A stretch of 64,000 bases of DNA. Origin: CAVQZA01 sp963724805. Its GTDB lineage: Bacteria > Actinomycetota > Thermoleophilia > Gaiellales > Gaiellaceae. The notes under the pieces were generated by a model that did no database searches, was not told the DNA's origin, and worked only from the letters and a program-made list of their open reading frames with translations. Position numbers and translations under genes: made by a program. The stretch is taken from NCBI GenBank assembly GCA_963724805.1, contig CAVRWA010000014.1, positions 806,001 to 870,000 of the forward strand. Direction: 5' to 3'. This document shows, piece by piece, positions 39,724-47,900 of this stretch (position 1 is its first letter; each line of letters opens with the position of its first letter).

Positions 39724-40008
39724 ATGCGAACCTCTCGCAGGATTGTCCTTGGTTGCCTGGTCACGGCATCTGCGGTGTTCGTGCTTGCGGCATCGTCGGC
39801 AGCGGCGCCGCCGGGGGCCGGTTACGCCTGGGCGCAGCCCGGCTGCGCGGTCGTGGCCGTCCCCTGCGCGCAACCGCCGGCGGGCATCCCGCTCGCCGGG
39901 TCTCTCGTGAGCACACCGCCGGGGTCCGACTACGCCTGGGCTCAGCCCTGGGCGGCTCCTGTGAGCGTCCCGCTCGCGCAGCCACCGGCCTGGATTCCCG
40001 CGTCGTGA
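39724..40008 (+). CDS. Small secreted protein with two tandem PPG/YAWAQP repeats
   Basis: A 94-residue protein I do not recognise. A signal peptide (RRIVLGCLVTASAVFVLAASSAAA) precedes a mature part of about 65 residues built from two copies of one motif: PPGAGYAWAQPGCAVVAVPC with AQPPAGIP, then PPGSDYAWAQPWAAPVSVPL with AQPPAWIP. The first copy has two cysteines, the second none. The strong Shine-Dalgarno suggests high expression. It may be a surface or matrix protein; function not known. Confidence 0.65.
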   Translation: MRTSRRIVLGCLVTASAVFVLAASSAAAPPGAGYAWAQPGCAVVAVPCAQPPAGIPLAGSLVSTPPGSDYAWAQPWAAPVSVPLAQPPAWIPAS

Positions 40009-40030
40009 CCGGGATCGGCTCTGCCGGCGC

Positions 40031-40960
40031 CTAGCGGTGCCGGCAGAGCTTGTCGCGCTCGGCGAGCTCGCGACGGAGTGCGTCCTGCTGCGCCTCGTAG
40101 GCGACGTCGGCGGGGTTCCTCGCGTCGTAGGGGTGCAGGCCTTCGATCTCGGCCGAAACGTCCGGCGTCACTCCCGGCCCGATCACATTGATCCGGTACC
40201 TGACCCCGACGCCGGGCCCGCGCCTGCTCGGGCTCCCGGTCGGATGGGCGTAGTACGCGGTCCGGAACGGGTAGAAGCCGTAGCAGAAGTTCCCGTTCGG
40301 GTTGTGCGCCAGGAAGCCGTTCTCGCGGCGCCAGCCGGGGCCGTAGACGGAGTCGTAGGTGTCCAGGTAGAGGTTCCGGCCGTAGCCGTCGAGGGTGACG
40401 CCCCTGTGGGTCGACTTGAACCCGTGCACGGGCACGCCGCGGTAGGTCAGCCGCCCGAACAGCTCCTCCCAGCGGCCGTTGTAGACCCAGTCGGTGTGGA
40501 GCTCGAGCTCGGCCGTCTCGCCCGTCCAGTGCGAGATGTGGAGCTCCCAGACGGTCTGGATGGGCAGCCACGGGGTGAAGCCGAGGTCCGGCAGCGCGCG
40601 CTGCCAGCTCTGCACTGTCCAGTACGACCCGTCCGCCGCCGTGCAGCCGGTCACGAACCAGGCGAGCGCGGGGCCGTCGTAGGGACGGCACGAGCCCGTG
40701 CGCTTCTTCCAGGCGCGTCCCGAGTAGTCGAGCCGGAACATCACCTGCGACACGTTCGGGCTCGGGTGGCGGGCGTTGATCGCGCCCCAGACCGCGACCC
40801 GCCGTTGCACACCGTGGGCGCGGTACGAGAGCAGCGCCATCCCGTCGTGCGCTACGACCAGGCGGACGCCGCTCGCGTTCCGGTCGATCAGCTGCGAGGC
40901 GGATGCGGCGCCGGGCACGGCGAGCGCGGCGACGACTGCGGCGGCGAGCAGTCTGACCAT
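40031..40960 (-). CDS. Secreted protein of unknown function
   Basis: A 309-residue protein with a signal peptide (VRLLAAAVVAALAVPGAASA, cleavage near residue 22). The mature part is rich in Trp, Tyr and Gly, with VTGCTAADGSYWTVQSWQRA, ELHISHWTGETAELELHTD and NPNGNFCYGFYPFRTAYYAH, as in beta-sandwich extracellular proteins. Four cysteines could form disulphides. I do not recognise the family. ATG 40960 is chosen over TTG 40999 because it places the signal peptide at the terminus. Confidence 0.65.
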   Translation of the reverse strand: MVRLLAAAVVAALAVPGAASASQLIDRNASGVRLVVAHDGMALLSYRAHGVQRRVAVWGAINARHPSPNVSQVMFRLDYSGRAWKKRTGSCRPYDGPALAWFVTGCTAADGSYWTVQSWQRALPDLGFTPWLPIQTVWELHISHWTGETAELELHTDWVYNGRWEELFGRLTYRGVPVHGFKSTHRGVTLDGYGRNLYLDTYDSVYGPGWRRENGFLAHNPNGNFCYGFYPFRTAYYAHPTGSPSRRGPGVGVRYRINVIGPGVTPDVSAEIEGLHPYDARNPADVAYEAQQDALRRELAERDKLCRHR

Positions 40961-41006
40961 GCTGACTAAGACATCGGCGGCGCCGACTTCTTGCTCCAAT
41001 CACTCG

Positions 41007-41942
41007 TTAGAGGGCGGCGATCAGCAGGCGCATGCGTTCGAGCTCGGGGCCGAACTCGGCCCACTCCGCGTCGAACGTCTCCGGCATCCCCTCGACCACG
41101 GCGCGCCAGGTGAGCAGGCGGCAGATCCCGCCGAGGCAAAGCGCACCCGGCAACGCGGCGAGCAGCTCGGCGCGCGGCGCCAGGTGCGTCCACGGCTCGA
41201 GGTAGGCGTCGCGGAAGCGGTCGAGCTCGGGCGCGGTCTCCGGCAGCTCGAGCCGGTGCCCCAGGACGCGCAGGGTCACCGTCAGGGTGAAGAAGGGGTG
41301 CGAGACGCACGAGTCGCCCCAGTCGAAGATGCGGTAGCGCCCGTCGGCGACGAACACCTGGGCGTCGTGGAGGTCGTCGTGCTGGATCGTCTCGGGGATG
41401 CCGCGGGCGGCGAGGGCGGCGCACTCGTCGGCGACGCGGGGCGTGAGCGCGCGCAGGCGGGGATCCTCACCGGTCAGCAGCGTCTCGTACAGCTCGGGCA
41501 GCACGGCGAGCGTGCGGTCGGGCGTCCCGGCCTCGAGCAGGACGGCCCGGTCAGCGGCCGCGTCGAGCTGGAGCTGCGCGTAGAGCGGCAGCACCTCCTC
41601 CCAGCAGCCGACGTCGAGGCCTGCCTCGCGCAGCCGGGTGCCGCCGTCGGCCTGGAGCATCCAGCCGCGCTCGAGGTCGGCGGCGAGGAGCTCCGGCACG
41701 AGGTCGGGCGCACGCCGGGCGAGCACCGACACGACTGCCGCCTCGTGCGCGAGGGCGGGCATGTTCGACTTGAACCAGAGGTCGCCGGCCCGGGTGGGCA
41801 CGCGCAGCACTGTCGACCAGGCGCGCACGTGGGGCTGCTCGATCGGGCCGGTCAGCGCGAGCCCGAGCCGCTGCAGCTCGGCCAGGATCCAGGCGTGTGC
41901 CGTCTCGAGCCAGGCCGCCTGCGTCCACTCGACTCCGTCCAC
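41007..41942 (-). CDS. APH-like phosphotransferase (aminoglycoside/choline kinase fold)
   Basis: A 311-residue kinase-fold protein. DLWFKSNMPALAHEAAVVSV contains the ATP-binding Lys and Glu, IPETIQHDDLHDAQVFVADG the catalytic HDDLHDAQ (Brenner motif), and YRIFDWGDSCVSHPFFTLTV the metal-binding DWGD. It may phosphorylate a sugar or small alcohol. It need not be a resistance enzyme, and in a glycan locus a sugar kinase is plausible. Intact. GTG 41942 stands 8 nt after TACGAT. Confidence 0.8.
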   Translation of the reverse strand: MDGVEWTQAAWLETAHAWILAELQRLGLALTGPIEQPHVRAWSTVLRVPTRAGDLWFKSNMPALAHEAAVVSVLARRAPDLVPELLAADLERGWMLQADGGTRLREAGLDVGCWEEVLPLYAQLQLDAAADRAVLLEAGTPDRTLAVLPELYETLLTGEDPRLRALTPRVADECAALAARGIPETIQHDDLHDAQVFVADGRYRIFDWGDSCVSHPFFTLTVTLRVLGHRLELPETAPELDRFRDAYLEPWTHLAPRAELLAALPGALCLGGICRLLTWRAVVEGMPETFDAEWAEFGPELERMRLLIAAL

Positions 41943-41950
41943 GTTAGGGG

Positions 41951-41956
41951 ATCGTA
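41951..41956 (-). promoter_or_regulatory. -10 box TACGAT for the APH-like gene
   Basis: TACGAT ends 8 nt before GTG 41942. It diverges from the TACCAT box at 41987. Confidence 0.45.
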
Positions 41957-41986
41957 AGCATCGGCGCGTGCCGCGACGGGCACGGC

Positions 41987-41992
41987 TACCAT
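41987..41992 (+). promoter_or_regulatory. -10 box TACCAT upstream of the leader ORF
   Basis: TACCAT ends 8 nt before the ATG at 42001, so the first codon of the transcript would be that of the leader ORF rather than the decarboxylase. Confidence 0.45.
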
Positions 41993-42000
41993 CAGCGCCC

Positions 42001-42060
42001 ATGAGACGTCCTGTGTCAACCCCCGTTGTCTGCGCGTTCCTCGGCGAGGGATGCGCATGA
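42001..42060 (+). CDS. Possible 19-codon leader peptide in front of the decarboxylase
   Basis: A tiny ORF beginning ATG AGA CGT at the predicted transcript start. It encodes 19 residues with two cysteines (VVCAFLGEGCA at the end). Its TGA overlaps the ATG of the next gene as ATGA, and its last codons contain GAGGG, a Shine-Dalgarno for that gene. This looks like a translated leader that couples to the UXS-like enzyme. Alternatively the leaderless ATG is fortuitous and 42057 is used alone. Confidence 0.45.
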   Translation: MRRPVSTPVVCAFLGEGCA

Positions 42061-43001
42061 GCACTGCGGTCGTCACCGGCGGAGCCGGTTTCCTGGGGTC
42101 GCACCTCTGCGACACCCTGGTCGCCAAGGGCTACCGCGTGATCTGCGTCGACAACCTCGACACGGGGTCGCTCCACAACATCGAGCACATCGGCGAGTCG
42201 GACCAGTTCGCGTTCGTGAACCACGACATGGTCGAGCGCATCGAGATCGACGAGCCGGTGGACTTCGTCTACCACCTCGCGAGCCCCGCGAGCCCGATCG
42301 ACTACATGCGGCTCCCGCTGCACACGCTGAAGGTCGGCTCGTACGGCACGCACAACGCGCTCGGCCTGGCCAAGTTCAAGCGCGCCCGCTTCCTCGTCTC
42401 CTCGACCAGCGAGGTCTACGGCGACCCGCAGGTGCACCCGCAGCCGGAGAGCTACTGGGGCAACGTCAACCCGATCGGCCCTCGCGGCGTCTACGACGAG
42501 GCGAAGCGCTACGCCGAGGCGCTGACGATGGCCTACCACCGCCAGCAGGGCGTGGACACCGCGATCGCACGCATCTTCAACACCTACGGGCCGAGGATGC
42601 GCGCCAACGACGGCCGCGCGTCGGTGACGTTCCTGCGCCAGGCCCTCGACAGCAAGCCGCTGACGGTCTTCGGCGACGGCTCGCAGACGCGGAGCCTCTG
42701 CTACGTGGACGACCTGATCCGCGGGCTCGTCCTGCTCGCCGAGTCGGGCGAGCACGAGCCCGTGAACATCGGCAACCCGGATCACGAGGTGACGATGCTC
42801 GAGCTCGCCGAGACGGTGATCCGCGTGACGGGCTCCTCGAGCGAGATCGTGTTCGAGGCGCTGCCCACCGACGACCCGCAGGTTCGCAAGCCCGACATCG
42901 CACGCGCACGCGAGGTGCTCGGCTGGGAGCCCGAGATCGACCTCGAGGACGGGCTCCGGCGCTGGCTCAAGGCGCTCGGCCGCACACCGGTCGGTGTGTA
43001 G
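42057..43001 (+). CDS. UDP-glucuronate decarboxylase-like SDR (UXS type)
   Basis: An extended SDR likely turning UDP-glucuronate to UDP-xylose. AVVTGGAGFLGSHLCDTLV is the NAD loop, and VYHLASPASPIDYMRLP is the segment diagnostic of UXS enzymes. LVSSTSEVYGDPQVHPQPES and YDEAKRYAEAL give the Ser and Tyr-x3-Lys (about residues 146-150), with ARIFNTYGPRMRANDGR later. 314 residues, intact. I choose ATG 42057 over 42051 because GAGGG is spaced 6 nt before it and it overlaps the leader stop. It overlaps the hydrolase by 8 bp. Confidence 0.85.
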   Translation: MSTAVVTGGAGFLGSHLCDTLVAKGYRVICVDNLDTGSLHNIEHIGESDQFAFVNHDMVERIEIDEPVDFVYHLASPASPIDYMRLPLHTLKVGSYGTHNALGLAKFKRARFLVSSTSEVYGDPQVHPQPESYWGNVNPIGPRGVYDEAKRYAEALTMAYHRQQGVDTAIARIFNTYGPRMRANDGRASVTFLRQALDSKPLTVFGDGSQTRSLCYVDDLIRGLVLLAESGEHEPVNIGNPDHEVTMLELAETVIRVTGSSSEIVFEALPTDDPQVRKPDIARAREVLGWEPEIDLEDGLRRWLKALGRTPVGV

Positions 43002-44124
43002 GCGCGTCGGACTGCTCGCAGCCTCCGTCGCGGTGGCTGCGCTTCTCGCCGTGCCCGCGGCGTCGGCCTCGCGCGGCCTGCTCGTCGGCGTCCTCGACGA
43101 CGCGAACACGCTCAACTTCCCCACCCAGACCTTCGCAACGCTCGGCGCGCTGCACGCGAAGGTCGCGCGGCTGAACCTCTCCTGGCGTGCGGTCGCACCG
43201 ACTCGACCAGCCCGTGCCGGCGATCCCACCGATCCCGCCTACAGGTGGGAGGCGTACGACGCCGCCCTCACGGCCGCGCAGGAGAACGGGGTCAAGGTGC
43301 TGCTCTCGATCGTCGGCACGCCCTCCTGGGCCAACGGCGGCCGCTCGGCCACCAGGGCCCCCACGCGCTCGTCCGACCTCCACGCCTTCGCGTACGCTGC
43401 GGCGCGCCGTTACAGCGGCACCTTCGCGGGCCCCGATGCGACTCCGTTGCCGGCGGTGCGCCTCTGGCTCGCCTGGAACGAGCCCAACAACCCACTCTTC
43501 CTTGCCCCCCAGTACGTTCGTACCGCGCGCGGCTGGGTGATGCAGAGCGCCCGCGACTACGCGCGGATCTGCGCCGCGATCTACGGCGGCGTTCATGCGA
43601 CCGGGATCGCCTCGGAGAAGGTCGGCTGCGGCGCGACCTCTCCGCGCGGCAACAACGACCCGTCGAGCAGGCGCCCGTCCGTGTCGCCGCTCGCGTTCCT
43701 GCGCGCGGTCAAGGCGGCGGGCCTGCGCCGCTTCGACGCCTGGGCTCACCACCCCTATCCCGGCAGCGGCTTCGAGACCCCTACGAGCAGGCCGCCCGCG
43801 ACGACGGCCATCACGCTCGGCAACATCGACGTCCTCCAGGCCGAGCTCAGGCGCCTCTACGGGCCCAAGCGCCTGTGGCTGACCGAGTACGGCTGGCAGA
43901 CGAACCCCCCGGACACACTCCTCGGCGTCTCGTGGGCGAAGCAGTCCGCCTACCTGACGCAGGCGGTCGCGATCGCGCGCCGCAACCCGGGGATCGACAT
44001 GCTCGTCTGGTTCCTGCTCAAGGACGATCCGGTGCTCTCCGGCTGGCAGTCGGGCCTCGAGACCGCGACCGGAAAGCAGAAGCCGTCGTTTGCAGCTTTC
44101 CGTCGCGCGGCTTCAGGCCTCTAG
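42994..44124 (+). CDS. Secreted clan-A glycoside hydrolase-like protein
   Basis: A (beta/alpha)8-barrel hydrolase of the GH5/GH39 style, probably cutting a polysaccharide outside the cell. The signal peptide (GLLAASVAVAALLAVPAASA) ends near residue 25. KVLLSIVGTPSWANGG marks strand 3. LWLAWNEPNNPLFLAPQY carries the acid/base Glu (about residue 162), and RLWLTEYGWQTNPPD the nucleophile Glu (about 296). Complete, 376 residues. It overlaps the UXS gene by 8 bp and converges with the GGDEF gene (12-bp overlap). Confidence 0.8.
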   Translation: MCRRVGLLAASVAVAALLAVPAASASRGLLVGVLDDANTLNFPTQTFATLGALHAKVARLNLSWRAVAPTRPARAGDPTDPAYRWEAYDAALTAAQENGVKVLLSIVGTPSWANGGRSATRAPTRSSDLHAFAYAAARRYSGTFAGPDATPLPAVRLWLAWNEPNNPLFLAPQYVRTARGWVMQSARDYARICAAIYGGVHATGIASEKVGCGATSPRGNNDPSSRRPSVSPLAFLRAVKAAGLRRFDAWAHHPYPGSGFETPTSRPPATTAITLGNIDVLQAELRRLYGPKRLWLTEYGWQTNPPDTLLGVSWAKQSAYLTQAVAIARRNPGIDMLVWFLLKDDPVLSGWQSGLETATGKQKPSFAAFRRAASGL

Positions 44125-44952
44125 GACCGAAGCCCAGTCCGGGACGCGGGTGAGCCGGGTTCCGGTCTCCCGGCCGGCGCGCTTGCGCGCGTACATGCGC
44201 GTGTCCGCCGCCCGGTAGAGCGCGATCGCGCTCTCGCCGTCCTCCGGGGTGACTGCCCAGCCGAAGCTGACGCTCTGGCCCGCCTCCGCAAGTGTGGCCT
44301 CGAGGCGGGCGGCGAGGCGTCCGGCGCCGACGGACGTATCCTCGTCGGACAGCACGGCGAACTCGTCCCCGCCGATGCGGTAGGCGACGTCGCGCGAGAC
44401 GAGCGACCGCGAGAGCACCACCGCGAGCTGCTTCAGGGTCTCGTCCCCGACCGCGTGGCCGAAGTCGTCGTTGATCTTCTTGAGGGAGTCCATGTCGCCG
44501 ATCAGGAGCGCGAAGGGCTTGCCGCTTCCGAAGCGCTCCGCGATCGCGTTCCCGAAGGAGCGCGAGTTCCCGAGCCCGGTGAGCGGGTCGCGCTCGGCGA
44601 GGAACCGGAGCCGTGCGAGCAGCTCGCGGTTGCTCTGGGCGATCGCGCCCACGAGGGCGCCGAGCAGGACGTAGGTCGCGCACCGATAGCCGTTCGTGGA
44701 GCTCCAGAGCACCGACGCGGCGCCGTGGGAGCTGTGGATCACCGCGATCGAGTACAGCGCGGTGGCGAGCAGTCCGGCGGCCGCCCCCGCGAGCGGGCCG
44801 GTTGCGAGCGCGAGCACCGCGATCGCGAGGTAGAAGAAGCGCCCGATCCCGAGATCCGTTCGCTGCGAGAGCAGGAGTGCGTCGAAGACCAGCGCGTACA
44901 GAAGGGCGGAGGTCGCCACGAGCAGACGGCGTCTGGACAGAAGTTCGACCAT
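44113..44952 (-). CDS. Membrane-anchored diguanylate cyclase (GGDEF)
   Basis: Makes cyclic di-GMP, a common signal for exopolysaccharide control. The first 110 residues hold several membrane helices (LVATSALLYALVFDALLLS, FFYLAIAVLALATGPLAGAA, YVLLGALVGAIAQS). The cyclase domain has AERDPLTGLGNSRSFGNAI, LIGDMDSLKKINDDFGHAVG and an intact RIGGDEFAVL. The usual inhibitory RxxD before it reads VSRD, so product feedback is probably absent. Complete, 279 residues. No leaderless -10 or Shine-Dalgarno is clear. Confidence 0.85.
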   Translation of the reverse strand: MVELLSRRRLLVATSALLYALVFDALLLSQRTDLGIGRFFYLAIAVLALATGPLAGAAAGLLATALYSIAVIHSSHGAASVLWSSTNGYRCATYVLLGALVGAIAQSNRELLARLRFLAERDPLTGLGNSRSFGNAIAERFGSGKPFALLIGDMDSLKKINDDFGHAVGDETLKQLAVVLSRSLVSRDVAYRIGGDEFAVLSDEDTSVGAGRLAARLEATLAEAGQSVSFGWAVTPEDGESAIALYRAADTRMYARKRAGRETGTRLTRVPDWASVLEA

Positions 44953-45041
44953 GACACCATTGACGGTGCCCGAACACCGTGCGCGGCGCCTCCCTCGGTC
45001 GAGGGATCTGAGCGAACCGAATAGGGCACTTTACAGGGGAA

Positions 45042-46235
45042 TTACGCGCGGGAGGCGCGCTCGGCCTCGAGCAGCGAGCGGTAGAGCCGGTCGATGTCGT
45101 CGATCAGGCGGGCGACCGCGTAGCGCGGCAGCACCCGTGTCCGTCCCGCCTCGCCCATCGCGCGGCGCAGCTCCGGGTCCCGCGCGAGCCGCTCGAGCCG
45201 CTCTGCGAGCGCCTCGACGTCGCCCGGCTCGACGAGGAAGCCGTCCACCCCATCGGTGACGACGTCCGGCACGCCTCCCACCCGCGTGGCGACGACCGGG
45301 CGCGCCGCCGCGAGCGCCTCGATCGCGACCACGGGCGTGCCCTCGTTCACGGAGGAGAGGACGAACGCGTCGAAGACCGCGAAGAACCGGGCCACGTCCT
45401 CCTGGTAGCCGAGAAAGAGGCAGTCGCGGATCACGCCGAGCTCGTGCGCGCGCCGCTCGACCTGCTCGCGGTCCGGCCCGTCCCCGACGACAACGAGGCA
45501 GGCGTCGACACCGCGCGCCCGCAGCGCCGCGAACGCACGCACGACGTCGTCGGTGCGTTTGACGCCCGTCATGCGCCCGACCCAGCCGACGGCGAAGCGC
45601 CCGGGCGGGATCCCCATCACGTGCCGCGCCTCGGCCCGCATCGCCTCGTCGATCGCGACCCGTTCGTCGAGCTCGATTCCGAGGCGCACGACGGTGAACT
45701 TCTCCGCGGGGGCGACGTGGAGCGAGACCAGGTCGTCGCGCACCTGCGGGCTGACGGCGATCAGCGCCGTCGAGGAGCGCGCCAGGAAGCGCTCGAGCAG
45801 GCGGAAGACCTGTGTGCGGAACGGGTCGAAGTAGCCGTGCAGGACGTGGCCGTGGAAGGTGTGGACCACGATCGGCGGCCCGTCCCGGCCCGCGACGAGC
45901 GCGGCGAGCCGCCCGATCGCACCGGCCTTCGCGGTGTGCGTGTGCAGGATCTGCGGCCGCTCGGCGCGGATCAGCCGCGCGAGGTGGAACACGGCGACGA
46001 GGTCGCGCAGCGGCGAGATCTCGCGGTGAAGCTCGTCGATCTTCACCACCTCGACACCTCGCGCCTCGGCGACGAACGCCATCGAATCCTCGCCGCGGGC
46101 GAGCGTGCCCGCGACGAGCGTGGTGTCGTAGCCGCGCCCGGCGAGCCCCTGGGTGAGGTAGGCGACGTGCAGCGCGGGCCCGCCCATGTTGAGGCGGGCG
46201 ATCACGCGGAGGACCTTGACCCGGGGTTCAGACAC
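45042..46235 (-). CDS. Family 4 glycosyltransferase, intact
   Basis: A complete 397-residue GT-B enzyme. VLRVIARLNMGGPALHVAYL opens it, then ILHTHTAKAGAIGRLAALVA, VVHTFHGHVLHGYFDPFRT, FAVGWVGRMTGVKRTDDVVR and FVLSSVNEGTPVVAIEALAA. This arrangement is frequent in lipid-linked-glycan GT4 enzymes near epimerases. GTG 46235 overlaps the epimerase stop by 8 bp, so they are co-translated. Donor unknown. Confidence 0.85.
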   Translation of the reverse strand: MSEPRVKVLRVIARLNMGGPALHVAYLTQGLAGRGYDTTLVAGTLARGEDSMAFVAEARGVEVVKIDELHREISPLRDLVAVFHLARLIRAERPQILHTHTAKAGAIGRLAALVAGRDGPPIVVHTFHGHVLHGYFDPFRTQVFRLLERFLARSSTALIAVSPQVRDDLVSLHVAPAEKFTVVRLGIELDERVAIDEAMRAEARHVMGIPPGRFAVGWVGRMTGVKRTDDVVRAFAALRARGVDACLVVVGDGPDREQVERRAHELGVIRDCLFLGYQEDVARFFAVFDAFVLSSVNEGTPVVAIEALAAARPVVATRVGGVPDVVTDGVDGFLVEPGDVEALAERLERLARDPELRRAMGEAGRTRVLPRYAVARLIDDIDRLYRSLLEAERASRA

Positions 46236-47158
46236 CGAGCGACTCGATCGTGCGGCGCAGCCCTTCCTCGAGGTCGATGCTCGGGCGGTAGCCGAGCACG
46301 CGCTCGGCCTCGCTCACGTCCGCCCACGAGTCGCGGATGTCGCCCGGGCGCGGCGGCCCGTGGCGCCGCTTCACCGGCTTGCCGAGGATGCGCCCGATCG
46401 CGTCGGCGACCGCGTTGACGCTGGCGGGCGAGCCGGCGGCGACGTTGAAGATGCGGCCGTTGGCGCCGGAGGCCTCGCTGGCGCGCACGGTCGCGTCGAC
46501 GACGTTCTCAACGTAGGTGAAGTCGCGGGACTGCTCGCCGTCGCCGAAGATCGTGACCGGCTCGCCGCGGGCGATCGCGGTGATGAAGAGCGGCACCATC
46601 GCGGCGTACTGCGAGAACGGGCTCTGCCGCGGCCCGAACACGTTGAAGTAGCGCAGCACCACCGTCTCGAACGACTCGTAGACGCGGCTGAAGCTGACGC
46701 AGTAGCGCTCGGCGGCGAGTTTCGCGACTCCGTACGGCGAGATCGGGTCCAACGGCATCGCCTCGTCCACAGGCAGGTCGGCGCGGGTGCCGTACACCGA
46801 CGAGCTCGACGAGAAGACCACGCGGCGGATCCCCTCGTCTCGTGCCGCGAGCAGGACGTTGAGCGTCCCCTCGACGTTGACGGCGCTCGAGGTGAGCGGA
46901 TCCTGCACCGAGCGCGGCACCGAGCCGAGCGCACCGAGGTGGTAGACGACCTCGACGCCGCGCGTCGCGTTGTGGACCCGCTCGTAGCTCCTCAGCTCGC
47001 CCTCGACGACCTCGATCGTGTCGACGATCTCCGCGAGGTTCGCCCGGTTCCCGGTGGAGAAGTTGTCGAGCACGCGCACCTCGTCGCCGCGCGCCAGCAG
47101 CGCCCTGCACGAGGTTCGAGCCGATGAAGCCCGCCCCGCCCGTGACGAGCACCTTCAC
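46228..47158 (-). CDS. NAD-dependent nucleotide-sugar epimerase, one frameshift
   Basis: An extended SDR, WbpP/GalE-like. VKVLVTGGAGFIGSNLVQ holds the NAD loop. A slip near 47105 is followed by VRVLDNFSTGNRANLAEIVD. VVFSSSSSVYGTRADLPVDE and YGVAKLAAERYCVSF give the active-site Ser and Tyr-x3-Lys, and LRYFNVFGPRQSPFSQYAAM is the substrate region typical of UDP-GlcNAc/UDP-GlcNAcA 4-epimerases. The exact substrate is not proven. Confidence 0.8.
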
Positions 47159-47189
47159 GAGCTCGCCTTGTGCTCATGAGCATTTGGCA

Positions 47190-47900
47190 TCATGCGTCGG
47201 CCACCACGTGGAAGTTGGCGATCAGGGCGCCCGAGCGGATCTCGCGCAGCTCGGCGGAGCGCCCGTCGAGCGCGGCCGCGGCATGGTTGATCCCCGCGAC
47301 GAGGGCGCGCCCGACCGGCGCGACGTGGGCGCGGCGGGAGAGCAGGTCGATGTAGATCGAGGCCAACATGCCGAGGCAGGCCGTCGTCCCCGACGAGGGT
47401 CGCACGGTGACCGAGCTCCAGGCTGCGCTCTGGGTGAAGAGGCGCTCCAGCCCGGCGTGCGTCCAACGCCACAGATCGACGGGCGAGGGATGGTACACCT
47501 GCACTCCGTGGGTCGAGGCGAGGACACGCCCGCCCGGCTTCGTCACGCGCCGCAGCTCGCGGACGGCCTGCGCGGGGTCGTCGCAGTGCTCGAGCACCTG
47601 CGAGCAGAGGACGACGTCGAAGCTCGCGTCCGGGACCGGCAGCGCCTCGACCGGCCCACGCAGCTCTGCGGCGGGGTTCTCGACCACGTCGACGCCGACG
47701 TACTCCGAGACGAACGGCTCGAAGAACGGGTAGTAGGGCTTCGGGCCGCAGCCCACGTCGAGCAGCCGGTAGCGGCCGTGGTCCTCGGCGGCGCGCTTCG
47801 CCTCCTCCTGCAGCCAGGCGGCGAGCGGGGCGCGGACGGCGTGGGTCGGCGAGCTCCACGGCACCTCGCGGCGCGCGGCCCCCGGCCAGGAGTCAGTCAA
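47190..47900 (-). CDS. Class I SAM-dependent methyltransferase
   Basis: 236 residues, intact. RYRLLDVGCGPKPYYPFFEP is the SAM loop, VGVDVVENPAAELRG the acidic strand, FDVVLCSQVLEHCDDPAQAV motif II and RVTKPGGRVLASTHGVQVYH the post motif. The last two belong to a group of methyltransferases common beside O-antigen ligases. The TTG start overlaps the ligase stop by 8 bp (TTGACTGA), so no alternative start is needed. Target unknown. Confidence 0.8.
   Translation of the reverse strand: MTDSWPGAARREVPWSSPTHAVRAPLAAWLQEEAKRAAEDHGRYRLLDVGCGPKPYYPFFEPFVSEYVGVDVVENPAAELRGPVEALPVPDASFDVVLCSQVLEHCDDPAQAVRELRRVTKPGGRVLASTHGVQVYHPSPVDLWRWTHAGLERLFTQSAAWSSVTVRPSSGTTACLGMLASIYIDLLSRRAHVAPVGRALVAGINHAAAALDGRSAELREIRSGALIANFHVVADA

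Noticed and set aside
41007..41942. Calling the APH-like gene an antibiotic resistance enzyme
   Set aside because: The fold also includes sugar and choline kinases; the glycan context gives no support for resistance.
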